Positions 18,160 to 26,308 of a DNA stretch of 64,000 nt are shown piece by piece. The stretch spans positions 1-64,000 of the forward strand of contig JADBZH010000006.1 of assembly GCA_020402585.1 (NCBI GenBank), given 5' to 3'. This DNA is from Phenylobacterium sp. (GTDB lineage: Bacteria > Pseudomonadota > Alphaproteobacteria > Caulobacterales > Caulobacteraceae). The position numbers and the translations under genes were made by a program. The notes beneath the pieces are model-generated. The model saw nothing but the letters and a program-made list of their open reading frames with translations, was not told the DNA's origin and searched no databases. How positions within the stretch are numbered: position 1 is the stretch's first letter; each line of letters opens with the position of its first letter.

Positions 18160-18345
18160 GCTTCGACGCGTCCCGCGATGCCCGACCGCCCCGCGACGAT
18201 ACGGTCCATGATTCGCGCCGGCAGCCACCGCAGCGGATTCAATTGAAGAGGGCTGGGCTCACCTGCCCATAGCGCGCACGGGGCCGCAGGGCTTCGAGCG
18301 CCTTCTGGATCGTATGGGCGACCTTCCCGGATGGCATGCGTGCAC
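18156..18345 (-). pseudogene. Decayed C-terminal fragment of a short-chain dehydrogenase
   Basis: Reading leftwards, one frame encodes MPSGKVAHTIQKALEALRP then RARYG and a stop. The next frame continues NPLRWLPARIMDRIVAGRS and ends at TAG (18156-18158), which overlaps the stop codon of the CPT-like gene. The pattern (K-V-A..I..AL....P..RY, then a basic LP-R-..DR helix) is that of the tail of SDR enzymes with a one-base frameshift. Nothing SDR-like remains upstream: a stop occurs about 75 bases earlier and no Rossmann motif is seen. The rest of the 305-base gap up to dnaX (18346-18464) shows no gene. Confidence 0.5.
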
Positions 18346-18464
18346 CGCCCGCGTCGGCCCAGCCGCTCAGCGTGGGCACCGTATGGGGCAACTACGAGAT
18401 GGGGGAGATCCGCCGCCGCCGACTTTCCGCCGCTCGCCGTCTGTCCGCCTGGTGGGGCGGGAGG

Positions 18465-20279
18465 CTAGTCCTCGCCGGCCTCCTCAGCAAGGTCGTCGAC
18501 CAGGGCCGGCTCGGGCGGGGGCAGGTGGCGGATCTGGACGACCTCGGCGCCGGGGAAGGCCTCGATCACCGACAGGACAAAGGGGTCCTGGGCGATCTCG
18601 GCGCGGGTCTCGCGGGCCTCGCGGGTCTGGCGCTCCCAGAGGCTTTCCGCCCCGCCGCCGCCCTGGGCCGCCACCAGCCAGGGCTGGCCGGTCCAGGCCT
18701 TGAGGCGGCCGACCAGGCGCTGGGCGAGGTTGGCAGGGGCGCCGGGCGCGGGCTCGAACTCCAGGACGCCGGGGCGAAAGCTGACCGGGCGGACGAAGCG
18801 TTCGACATCCAGCTTCAGCGCGATGTCCCGCTCGGCGTCGATCCGGGCGACAAGGTCCTCGAAGGTCTGCAGGGTGGGGGCCTGGCGGGCCTCGAGCTGG
18901 GGAGAGGCCTGGGGGGAGGCCTGGGGCGAAAGGGCGCGCGCGGCGCCGCCCTGTCCCGCGCCGCCCGCGCCTCCGCCGCCCGGGACGCTTCCACCGCCCG
19001 GGATCTCCCCGTTCCTGAGGAGCTTGAGCGCCTCTTCCGGGCCGGGCAGGTCCGCGGCGTGGGCCAGGCGGATCAGGGCCATGTCCGTGGCCGCCGCAGG
19101 GTCCGGCGCCCGCCCGACCTCCTCGTGGGCCCGGAGCAGCATCTGCCAGAGGCGGGCGAGGATAGGGGCGGAGACCGCCGCGCCGGCGGCGGCCAACCGG
19201 GCGGCCTGGTCTTTCGGCAGGGTCAGGGCCTGGGGCCCCACCGCCCGGGCGACGGAGGCGCCGTGGACGTGCTCCATCAGGTCAAGGATCACCTGGGCGG
19301 GGTCGGCGCCCAGGGCGTAGAGGTGGCGGAAGGCGCTGACGGCGCCGCCGGGGTCGCCCTTGAGGACAAGCTCGAAGAGGTCGAGGGTCCCGGCCCGGTC
19401 GGCCAGGCCCAGCATGTCGCGGATCAGGGCGGCGGGGACGGTCTGGCCGGGCTCTGCCTGGACGATGGCCTGGTCGAGCAAGGACTGGGCGTCCCGCACC
19501 GAGCCTTCGGCGGCCCGGGCGATGAGGGTCAGGCCCTCGGCGTCCACCCGCACGCCTTCGGCTTCGAGGATCATCTGCAGGTTGCGGATGATGTCCTCCG
19601 GCTCCACCCGGCGCAGGTCGAACCTCTGGCAGCGCGAGAGGATGGTGACCGGCACCTTGCGGATCTCGGTGGTGGCGAAGATGAACTTGGCGTGGGGCGG
19701 GGGCTCCTCGAGGGTCTTCAGGAGGGCGTTGAACGCCCCCGTCGAGAGCATGTGCACCTCGTCAATGATGTAGACCTTATAGCGGGCCTCCACCGGGGCG
19801 TAGCGCACCCCATCGAGCAGGTCGCGCATGTCGCCCACGCCGGTCCGGCTGGCGGCGTCCAGCTCCAGCACATCCATGTGCCGGCCCTCGATGATGGCCC
19901 GGCAGTGCCGCCCCTCGACGGCGAGGTCCAGGCTGGGCGCGTCGGCGGCGTCGGTCTGGTAGTTCAGGGCCCGGGCCAGCAGCCGGGCCGTGGTGGTCTT
20001 GCCCACCCCCCGGACGCCGGTGAGCATGAAGGCGTGGGCGATCCGCCCCACGGCGAAGGCGTTGCGAAGGGTCCGGACCATGGCCTCCTGGCCGTAGAGG
20101 TCCTCGAAGGTGCGGGGCCGGTACTTCCGCGCAATGACGGTATAGGCGGCGTTGCCGGCCGGCGCAGGCGCCGCGGCCGGAGGGGCGGGCGCAGGTTCGC
20201 CGAACATGTCCGCGGTATCGGGATCACGCTCCGGCGCATCAGGTTCGGGCGTGAGGTCTTCGTCGGCCATGGTCGCCAT
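18465..20279 (-). CDS. dnaX: DNA polymerase III subunit gamma/tau
   Basis: A 604-residue clamp-loader ATPase. After a Pro/Ala-rich N-terminal extension (1-44) comes the AAA+ core: Walker A GVRGVGKTT (88-96), DEVH (173-176), sensor ATTEIRKVP and the SRC arginine finger (215-217). Domain III and a long Gly/Ala-rich linker (about 390-450) lead to a C-terminal polymerase-interaction domain. The zinc module is degenerate: only C126 remains where homologues have four cysteines. The start may be ATG 20279 or, nine bases later, ATG 20270. The SRP RNA gene ends about seven bases upstream. Confidence 0.95.
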   Translation of the reverse strand: MATMADEDLTPEPDAPERDPDTADMFGEPAPAPPAAAPAPAGNAAYTVIARKYRPRTFEDLYGQEAMVRTLRNAFAVGRIAHAFMLTGVRGVGKTTTARLLARALNYQTDAADAPSLDLAVEGRHCRAIIEGRHMDVLELDAASRTGVGDMRDLLDGVRYAPVEARYKVYIIDEVHMLSTGAFNALLKTLEEPPPHAKFIFATTEIRKVPVTILSRCQRFDLRRVEPEDIIRNLQMILEAEGVRVDAEGLTLIARAAEGSVRDAQSLLDQAIVQAEPGQTVPAALIRDMLGLADRAGTLDLFELVLKGDPGGAVSAFRHLYALGADPAQVILDLMEHVHGASVARAVGPQALTLPKDQAARLAAAGAAVSAPILARLWQMLLRAHEEVGRAPDPAAATDMALIRLAHAADLPGPEEALKLLRNGEIPGGGSVPGGGGAGGAGQGGAARALSPQASPQASPQLEARQAPTLQTFEDLVARIDAERDIALKLDVERFVRPVSFRPGVLEFEPAPGAPANLAQRLVGRLKAWTGQPWLVAAQGGGGAESLWERQTREARETRAEIAQDPFVLSVIEAFPGAEVVQIRHLPPPEPALVDDLAEEAGED

Positions 20280-20286
20280 TTGGGCT

Positions 20287-20388
20287 GGGTGGAGACCGGA
20301 CGACGACCCGGAACGGGACTCGTTACGGCTGCTTCCTTCCGGACCTGACCGGGTTGGCGAGGCGTCCGCCCATCGCCGATCTCCACCC
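20287..20388 (-). ncRNA. ffs: Signal recognition particle RNA, small bacterial type (4.5S)
   Basis: On the minus strand the sequence contains the near-universal SRP domain IV signature: CAGGTCCGGAAGGAAGCAGC, with GGAAG tetraloop flank and asymmetric A/C loop. The ends GGGTGGAGA (20388-20380) and TCTCCACCC (20295-20287) pair perfectly, giving a rod of about 102 nt. The RNA binds Ffh and targets membrane proteins to FtsY/SecYEG. It is immediately upstream of dnaX on the same strand, a common alphaproteobacterial arrangement. Confidence 0.95.
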
Positions 20389-20390
20389 CC

Positions 20391-20419
20391 TATATCGCGG
20401 TCCCTCGCCCCTCATGCAA
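20391..20419 (-). promoter_or_regulatory. Promoter of the SRP RNA gene
   Basis: On the minus strand TTGCAT (20419-20414) and GATATA (20396-20391) are separated by 17 bases and end three bases before the first paired base of the SRP RNA. This places the start point near 20385, consistent with the folded RNA ends. The divergent nudC gene starts at 20459. Confidence 0.65.
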
Positions 20420-20458
20420 GCGTGTGCAGATCGCCGCCTGTGGGCTAAAAGACGACTC

Positions 20459-21385
20459 ATGCCCTTGAACGCCTTCCAGAACACTTTCGCCGGCAACCCC
20501 CTGGACCGCGCCAGCGAGCGCCGAAAGGACTCCGCCTGGCTTGCCGAGCGCCTCTCCTCCGACCAGTCCCTGGGTCTCGTGCTCTGGAACGGAAAGGCCC
20601 TCGTGGAGCGCTCCGGCTCGGGCGGAACCCAGATCGCCTACCTTCCGTCCCGACTTGTGGAGGACCTGGCCGGTGGCCCGGAGCGCCTGCTGTTCATGGG
20701 CCTTTGGCAGGACACGGCGGTCTTCGCCGTCGACCTGGAGGGCCCCGCGGACCCGACGGATGGCCCGCTCCAGGGCATGGGACGGTTCGAGGACGCGCGA
20801 GCCCTGGCCTCCAGTCTGCCGGCGGGCGAGATCGCCATTGTCGGCACCGCCAAGGGCGTCTTCGAATGGCGGCGCAAGCACCGGGCCTGTTCCGTCTGTG
20901 GCGAGCCCACCCGCACCGCTGAGGGCGGCTGGAAGCGCGAATGCCCGGCCTGCGGCGCCGATCACTTCCCCCGGACCGATCCGGTCGTGATCATGCTGGC
21001 CGTCCATGGCGACCGCTGCATGCTGGGCCGCCAGGAGATCTGGCCCCCGGGCATGTTCTCGGCCCTCGCCGGCTTCCTGGAGCCTGGCGAGACCATCGAG
21101 GAGGCGTGCGCCCGCGAGCTCTATGAGGAGGCGGGACTGAGGGCGACCTCGGTGACCTATCACTCCACCCAGCCCTGGCCCTTCCCGAACTCCCTGATGA
21201 TCGGCCTGATCGCCGAGGTCGACAGCGACGACGCCCGTCCGGACCAGACCGAGTTGTCAGAGGTGCGCTGGTACACCCGCGAGGACGCCCGGGCCCTGCT
21301 GGCGGGCGAAATCAAGGGCAGCTTCTCCCCCGGCGGCATGGCCATCGCCCACCAGCTCATCAAGGCCTGGGCTGAGGGGGCCTGA
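20459..21385 (+). CDS. nudC: NAD(+) diphosphatase / NAD-capped RNA decapping hydrolase NudC
   Basis: A 308-residue Nudix hydrolase. The zinc ribbon is C144, C147, C162 and C165, the Nudix box GX5EX7REUXEEXGU spans about 205-227 (GFLEPGETIEEACARELYEE), and the NudC-specific motif is present as TQPWPFPNS. The enzyme cleaves NAD(H) and removes NAD caps from RNA 5' ends. I use the ATG at 20459; the upstream in-frame start at 20354 falls inside the SRP RNA gene. It is divergent from ffs-dnaX and convergent with pheA across element B. Confidence 0.94.
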   Translation: MPLNAFQNTFAGNPLDRASERRKDSAWLAERLSSDQSLGLVLWNGKALVERSGSGGTQIAYLPSRLVEDLAGGPERLLFMGLWQDTAVFAVDLEGPADPTDGPLQGMGRFEDARALASSLPAGEIAIVGTAKGVFEWRRKHRACSVCGEPTRTAEGGWKRECPACGADHFPRTDPVVIMLAVHGDRCMLGRQEIWPPGMFSALAGFLEPGETIEEACARELYEEAGLRATSVTYHSTQPWPFPNSLMIGLIAEVDSDDARPDQTELSEVRWYTREDARALLAGEIKGSFSPGGMAIAHQLIKAWAEGA

Positions 21386-21401
21386 GGCCGCAGGCTCAGC
21401 T

Positions 21402-21513
21402 GACCCCCTCACCGCGCTTCGCGCGGAGCTCCCCCTTGGGGGAGCAATTGGCGCTTCTAATTCCTCCCCCCAGGGGGAGGTGGCCCGGCGCCTGCGCCGG
21501 GGCGGAGGGGGTC
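21402..21513 (+). repeat. Palindromic multi-hairpin element, copy B
   Basis: A 112-bp element with ends GACCCCCTC (21402-21410) and GAGGGGGTC (21505-21513). Internal hairpins are CCGCGC-ttc-GCGCGG, GCTCCCCC-tt-GGGGGAGC, CCTCCCCC-ca-GGGGGAGG and CCCGGCGC-ct-GCGCCGGG around a CAATTGG...TAATT centre. The two outer arms differ in sequence from copies A and C but remain perfectly paired. A GTC-aacggcttctcagcc-GAC stem with G5/C5 flanks follows to about 21536. It lies between the convergent 3' ends of nudC and pheA. Confidence 0.9.
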
Positions 21514-21564
21514 AACGGCTTCTCAGCCGACCCCCCAGATCTTCTTTCCGCCGGCGCTTGTTCG

Positions 21565-22419
21565 CTATCCCACCTGGGCCCGGTAGGGAGCTGCGGGATA
21601 GACGCCGAGGATCTCGAACCGCTCGGAGAAGAACTGGAGTTCCTCGAAGGCGCGGGCGACGGCCTCGTCCCCGGGCCGCCCGTCGATCTCGGAGTAGAAG
21701 AAGGTCGCCGTGAAGGCGGCGTTCTCCATGTAGCTTTCCAGCTTGGTCATGTTGACCCCGTTGGTCGCAAAGCCGCCCAGCGCCTTGTAGAGGGCGGCGG
21801 GCAGGTTGCGGACCCGGAAGACGAAGCTGGTCACGCACTTCACGCCCGGCCCGGGGGCCGGGGCTTCGGCGTCAGCGTCAGCGGTCATCACCAGGAAGCG
21901 GGTGGTGTTGTTATGTGTGTCCTCGATGTCCGGAAGCAGGATGTTGAGGCCATAGAGGCGCGCCGCCAGCGCCGGAGCGATCGCCGCCCGGGTCGGGTCT
22001 GGCCGCTCGGCCAGCTGGCGGGCGGCCAGGGCGGTGTCGCTGACGGGTTCTCGGGTCAGGCCCAGCCGGGCGATGGTTCCGCGGCACTGGGCGAAGGCGA
22101 TGGGCATGGACGCCACCGACTTCAGGTCGTCCACCCTCACGCCGGGGTTGGCCATCAGCTGGAAATGGATCGGCTTGAAGTGTTCGCCAATAATCCGCAG
22201 GCCCGAAGAGGGCAGGAGGTGATGGACGTCGGCCACCCGCCCGGCGATCGAGTTCTCAACCGCGATCATGCCCAGCCGGCACTCGCCCGCGCGGACGGCC
22301 TCGAAGGCCTCCTCAAAGGTGGCGCAGGGCACGGGCTCCATGTCCGGGTAGGCGGCCAGGCAGGCTTCGTGACCGTTCGCGCCCAACTCTCCCTGAAAGG
22401 CGATCCGGTTGCGGTTCAT
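21565..22419 (-). CDS. pheA: Prephenate dehydratase (monofunctional, with ACT domain)
   Basis: A 284-residue enzyme converting prephenate to phenylpyruvate in phenylalanine biosynthesis. The catalytic domain begins IAFQGELGANG and includes the NTTRF motif (171-175) with the catalytic threonine. The C-terminal ACT domain (about 190-275) mediates phenylalanine feedback; its usual ESRP motif reads ESYM here, so inhibition could differ. No chorismate mutase domain is fused. Its ATG overlaps the kdsB stop by four bases (ATGA), so kdsB and pheA are co-translated. Confidence 0.94.
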   Translation of the reverse strand: MNRNRIAFQGELGANGHEACLAAYPDMEPVPCATFEEAFEAVRAGECRLGMIAVENSIAGRVADVHHLLPSSGLRIIGEHFKPIHFQLMANPGVRVDDLKSVASMPIAFAQCRGTIARLGLTREPVSDTALAARQLAERPDPTRAAIAPALAARLYGLNILLPDIEDTHNNTTRFLVMTADADAEAPAPGPGVKCVTSFVFRVRNLPAALYKALGGFATNGVNMTKLESYMENAAFTATFFYSEIDGRPGDEAVARAFEELQFFSERFEILGVYPAAPYRAQVG

Positions 22420-23162
22420 GCGGGGGCTCCAAGGCTCCGTGCGTGGGCGCGGGCGCGTTCCAGGTCGGCGGGGTTGTCTACCGAGACGGGCGCCTCGTCC
22501 AGTACGGCTGACCAGATCGTCATGCCCAGCTCCAGCGCCCGAAGCTGCTCGAGCCGCTCGCGGCGCTCCAGGGGAGAGGGCGGGGCGGCGGTGAACTGCT
22601 GAATCGCCTCACGCCGGTAGCCGTAGATTCCGTGATGGATCCAGACCGGACCTTCGCCGAAAAGCACCGATCGGGTGAAGTAAAGGGCCCGGCCGGACCG
22701 TCCGTCCGGGTCCATGGCCGCGACCACCTTGGGCATGTCCGGGTTGGTCCGGTCCTCGGGGCCCGCCTCGGCGACCATGACGGTGGAGATGTCAGCCTCG
22801 GGTCGCTGGTCGAGGAGGTCGGCGCAGGCGCGGATCGCCTCCGGGGCGATGAAGGGGATGTCGCCCTGGAGATTGATCACCACGTTGTGGCGGCCCTCCG
22901 GGTCAAGTGCGCCCAGGGCGGCCAGGATGCGATCTGACCCGGACGGCAGGTCCGGATCGGTCAGGACGGCGCGCCCTCCGGCCGCCTCGACCGCCTGGAC
23001 GATCTCGGCGTCTCCCGCCGCCACGGCCACCGGGCCGATGCCGGCGGCCTCGGCCTGGCGCAGGACTCGGACAATCATCGGCAGGCCGCCGATGTCCGCC
23101 AGGGGTTTGCCGGGCAGTCGGGTCGCGGCCATTCGCGCCGGGATGAGGAGGATCGGAGTCAT
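22416..23162 (-). CDS. kdsB: 3-deoxy-manno-octulosonate cytidylyltransferase (CMP-KDO synthetase)
   Basis: A 248-residue nucleotidyltransferase that activates KDO with CTP for lipopolysaccharide inner-core synthesis. The N-terminus ILLIPARMAATRLPGKPLAD is the CTP-binding signature, and NLQGDIPFI and WIHHGIYGYR are further family motifs. I start at ATG 23162; a longer open frame upstream has no family sequence. It overlaps pheA by four bases and is divergent from the cytochrome c gene, with a 167-bp shared promoter region. Confidence 0.95.
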   Translation of the reverse strand: MTPILLIPARMAATRLPGKPLADIGGLPMIVRVLRQAEAAGIGPVAVAAGDAEIVQAVEAAGGRAVLTDPDLPSGSDRILAALGALDPEGRHNVVINLQGDIPFIAPEAIRACADLLDQRPEADISTVMVAEAGPEDRTNPDMPKVVAAMDPDGRSGRALYFTRSVLFGEGPVWIHHGIYGYRREAIQQFTAAPPSPLERRERLEQLRALELGMTIWSAVLDEAPVSVDNPADLERARAHARSLGAPA

Positions 23163-23329
23163 GAACCTGAGGCCTGGAGCCATCTGCGCGGTTGCGCGAG
23201 CGCCGGTAGCGTGTAAGAGACGCCAACGCAATAAGGGGCCGGGAATCTCCGGTTCCGCAGGGCCTTCAGTCGGCCTTGCAGGTTTTGGGTGGCGGGGCTT
23301 CGGTCCCGAAAAGAATCGGTTTCGGGACG

Positions 23330-23968
23330 ATGAGCAATCTGAACTTTAACATGATCGCCGGCGCCGGGCTCGCGACGGCCCTGGCCATCGTCGGGCTTCG
23401 GGAAGTCACGACGGGGCTCTTCAATGTCGAGGCGCCGGAGAAGCCCGGCTATCTGATCGAGGCGACCGTTGAAGGTGGCGGCGAGGCGGCCGTCGCCGAG
23501 GTGACTCCTGATTTCGGGACCGTTCTTCCAATCGCCGACGTAAAGGCCGGCGAGGCCGTCTTCGCCAAGTGCCAGGCCTGCCACAACATCGCCAATGGCG
23601 GCGCCAACGGCATTGGCCCCAACCTGTGGGGCGTTGTCGGTCTTAAGCCCGGGACGCACGCCGGCTACGCCTATTCAGCGGCCATGACGGAATTTGGAGC
23701 CAAGCAGGCCGTCTGGGACGACCTTCAACTCTACGAGTACCTGAGGGCGCCCCAGAAGTATGTTCCGGGCACCAAGATGTCCTTCGTCGGCCTCAAGAAG
23801 TCCGAGGACAGGGTCAACATGATTGCCTACCTGCGCGCTCAGGGCGGCAGCCTGCCCCTGCCGGCGCCGAACCCCGCGGCGGCGGCGCCTGCAGCGGCTC
23901 CCGCCGAAGCGGCCGCACCTGCCGACGCCGCTCCTGCAGCGGATGCCGCCGCCAAGCCCGCGGCCTGA
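23330..23968 (+). CDS. Membrane-anchored class I cytochrome c
   Basis: A 212-residue cytochrome c. An uncleaved N-terminal anchor helix (about 6-23) precedes a short linker and one cytochrome c domain with heme motif CQACH (81-85) and axial methionine M150 in PGTKMSFVG. The tail after about residue 172 is almost pure Ala/Pro/Glu. The design matches CycM/cytochrome c552-type electron carriers that connect the bc1 complex to terminal oxidases in alphaproteobacteria. The start is ATG 23330. Stop and the convergent NlpC/P60 gene are only 19 bases apart. Confidence 0.92.
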   Translation: MSNLNFNMIAGAGLATALAIVGLREVTTGLFNVEAPEKPGYLIEATVEGGGEAAVAEVTPDFGTVLPIADVKAGEAVFAKCQACHNIANGGANGIGPNLWGVVGLKPGTHAGYAYSAAMTEFGAKQAVWDDLQLYEYLRAPQKYVPGTKMSFVGLKKSEDRVNMIAYLRAQGGSLPLPAPNPAAAAPAAAPAEAAAPADAAPAADAAAKPAA

Positions 23969-23987
23969 TTTCTGCGGTCGGTCGGGC

Positions 23988-24848
23988 TCAGGCCGGACCC
24001 GGTCGGGTCCGCGACAGGGGTCGCCTGTAGGCCGTAGGGTCACCGCCGCCCGAACTGCGAATTCTCTCGATCGCCTCCCTCAGGGGCTCCTGCGCCACCG
24101 CCATGTGATGGGCGTTGGCGTGGATGATCCGGACGCCGTCCACAAGGATGGCCACATGACCCTTCCAGAAAACCAGATCCCCCCGTTCCAGGTCCCCCGC
24201 CGCCACGGGCGCGCCAAGGGCCCGCTGCAGGTCTGAGTCCCGCGGGCAGGCGCGGCCACAGGCGAGGAGCGACTGGAGGATGAGGCCGGAGCAGTCGATC
24301 CCGCATCCCTCCCGTCCGCCCCAGAGGTAGGCGGCGCCGAGGTGCGCCTCTGCGATCTCGGCGGGATCGGCCGCCACCTCGCCCAGGGGCGACAGGTGGG
24401 ACCCCGGGAGCCAGAAGCCCGCGTCGCACTGCACCAGCCGTCCCTCCCGGGCCGTGACGGTCACCAGGCTGTTCAGGGAGATCGGGCCCGTGGGCCGCGA
24501 CTTGATGGTCGGGGATTCGAACCCGTAGGTCAGGGGAACCCTGACCCAATGCGTCGGCGGCGCGCCTTCCGGGGCCAGGGCGCCGAAGGCCAGATGCCCG
24601 ACATATCCGTCCCGCACCGCCTGCCCCCAGGCGTAGCCGTCACGGATCTCCAGGACATCAAACCGCTCTCCCAGCAGGACCTGGTCCAGCTGCTCTGCGT
24701 CCGGTCGGGGTTCGCGGCGGATGGCTGTAGCCGGGACGGAGACCTGCATCCGGCGGGGGCGCTCGAACCGCCGGGCGTCCAGGCGGCCCTCGAGGTCGTC
24801 GGCGGCGAGGTCCGGCCGGGCGAGGGTGAGGCGGGGGTCGGGCTTCAC
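23988..24848 (-). CDS. NlpC/P60 family cell-wall peptidase with SH3-like domains
   Basis: A 286-residue cysteine peptidase. The N-terminal half holds two bacterial SH3-like segments (about 35-95 and 100-150). The C-terminal NlpC/P60 domain has catalytic C186 in GIDCSGL, H231 in WKGHVAI and H243 in IIHANAH. The family cuts D-Glu to diamino-acid bonds in peptidoglycan stem peptides. No signal peptide is visible, so it may be cytoplasmic and recycle muropeptides. It overlaps the upstream M17 aminopeptidase by four bases. That pairing suggests joint breakdown of wall peptides, an inference. Confidence 0.9.
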   Translation of the reverse strand: MKPDPRLTLARPDLAADDLEGRLDARRFERPRRMQVSVPATAIRREPRPDAEQLDQVLLGERFDVLEIRDGYAWGQAVRDGYVGHLAFGALAPEGAPPTHWVRVPLTYGFESPTIKSRPTGPISLNSLVTVTAREGRLVQCDAGFWLPGSHLSPLGEVAADPAEIAEAHLGAAYLWGGREGCGIDCSGLILQSLLACGRACPRDSDLQRALGAPVAAGDLERGDLVFWKGHVAILVDGVRIIHANAHHMAVAQEPLREAIERIRSSGGGDPTAYRRPLSRTRPGPA

Positions 24849-26224
24849 GCGTAGCGCGCCTTCAGCATGGCGAAGAGCCCGCGGATGGCCTGGGCCTCCC
24901 CGCCGGCCGGGTATCCGGGCTGGGCCCGCGGGTTCCAGGCGAAGATGTCGAAATGGGCCCAGGCGCCGGCGGGGGCGAACTTCTGAAGGAAGAGGGCCGC
25001 GGTCATGGCGCCCGCCTGGGCCCAGGCGTCCGGATCGTTCTTGAGGTCGGCGATCTCGGTGTCCAGGGAGGGCAGGTACCCCTTCCAGAGCGGCAATCGC
25101 CAGACCGGATCGGAGGCCTTGCGCGCGCCCGCCTCGATGGCGGCGGCGAGGTCGTCATCGTCCGTGAAGAAGGGCGGCAGCTGGGGCCCCAGGGCGACCC
25201 GGGCGGCCCCGGTCAGGGTGGCCATGTCCAGGGTCAGGTCGGGCGAGAGCTCCGAGGCCCGGGTAAGGGCGTCGGCGAGGATCAGGCGCCCCTCGGCGTC
25301 GGTGTTCCCGACCTCGACGCTCAGGCCCTTGCGCGTGGCCAGGACATCGCCGGGACGCATGGCGTCGCCGCTGACGGCGTTCTCAACGGTCGGGACCAGG
25401 ATGGAGAGCCGCACCGGAAGGCGGGCCTCCATGACCATGGCGCCGAGGGCCAGGACGTGCGCCGCCCCGCCCATGTCCTTCTTCATCAGCCGCATGCCGG
25501 CTGACGGCTTGAGGTCGAGGCCTCCGGTGTCGAACATGACGCCCTTGCCCACGAGGGCGAGCCCGGGTCGCCCCGCCTCCCCCCAGGTGATCTCGATCAT
25601 CCGCGGCTCCCGGCCGGGAGCCGCCGCGCGCCCCACCGCGTGAACGGCGGGATACCCCTTCGCCAGGAGGTCCTCCCCGGCGATTACTTCGATCTCTGCG
25701 CCAAAGCGTCCCGCCAGCTCGCGGGCCGCGACTTCGAGCTCGGCCGGCCCCAGATCGTTGGCCGGCGTGTTGATCAGGTCCCGGGCGAGGGCGCAGGCTC
25801 CGGCCTGGCTGGCGACCTCGGCCTCCTCGGCGCCCGGGACGTGAAGACGGGCCGGGGCGGTCTCGCGGCGCCGGTACCGCTCAAAGCGATAGAGGCCAAG
25901 GGCGAAGGCCAGGGCCGCATCTGTCGGCTCCAGGCCGCCGGGCCGGCCTTCCAGCCGGAACTCGCCCGGGGGCAGGCGCCCGGCCAGGGTCCGGAAGGCG
26001 GAAGCCTCGCCCGGCGAGCCGCCCAGCCCGAGCAGGACCCGGGCGGGCTTCCCGTCCGGCCCCGGAACGATGACCACCTGGCCGGGTCGGGCCCTGAAGT
26101 CCGCGCCTGCAAGACCCTGCTCCAGGGGCGAGGCGCCTGCGCGCCAGGCGGCCAGGTCCTCCTCGCAAAGGGCGATGACCGGAACGGGCGTTGCGCTGGC
26201 TTCCGGCGTGTCGGTGACGGCCAT
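24845..26224 (-). CDS. Leucyl aminopeptidase family (M17) protein
   Basis: A 459-residue M17 metalloaminopeptidase. The C-terminal catalytic domain carries the di-metal ligands K227 and D232 (VGKGVMFDTGG), D250, and D309/E311 in the family signature NTDAEGRL, with catalytic K239. The N-terminal macro-like domain is short and divergent, as in the alphaproteobacterial subgroup that lies beside NlpC/P60 genes. It releases N-terminal residues from peptides in the cytoplasm. The downstream NlpC/P60 gene is translationally coupled. Confidence 0.92.
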   Translation of the reverse strand: MAVTDTPEASATPVPVIALCEEDLAAWRAGASPLEQGLAGADFRARPGQVVIVPGPDGKPARVLLGLGGSPGEASAFRTLAGRLPPGEFRLEGRPGGLEPTDAALAFALGLYRFERYRRRETAPARLHVPGAEEAEVASQAGACALARDLINTPANDLGPAELEVAARELAGRFGAEIEVIAGEDLLAKGYPAVHAVGRAAAPGREPRMIEITWGEAGRPGLALVGKGVMFDTGGLDLKPSAGMRLMKKDMGGAAHVLALGAMVMEARLPVRLSILVPTVENAVSGDAMRPGDVLATRKGLSVEVGNTDAEGRLILADALTRASELSPDLTLDMATLTGAARVALGPQLPPFFTDDDDLAAAIEAGARKASDPVWRLPLWKGYLPSLDTEIADLKNDPDAWAQAGAMTAALFLQKFAPAGAWAHFDIFAWNPRAQPGYPAGGEAQAIRGLFAMLKARYA

Positions 26225-26308
26225 GGTCTTGCTCCCGGTGACGCCCCCTGTGGGGCCCTCGGGTCATTTGGGCCAAAGCGCCTGCAGCCGCAACGGGCGG
26301 GGCGGAGA

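Noticed and set aside
17452..18464. Hidden ybaB gene between recR and dnaX
   Set aside because: I read the minus-strand frames for the YbaB pattern and saw none; only the SDR-like tail and antisense of the kinase are there. A profile search would be decisive.
24505..24525. tRNA T-arm-like sequence GGTTCGAATCCCC on the minus strand
   Set aside because: It is coding sequence of the NlpC/P60 peptidase (TYGFESP), and no acceptor, D-arm or anticodon arm can be folded around it.
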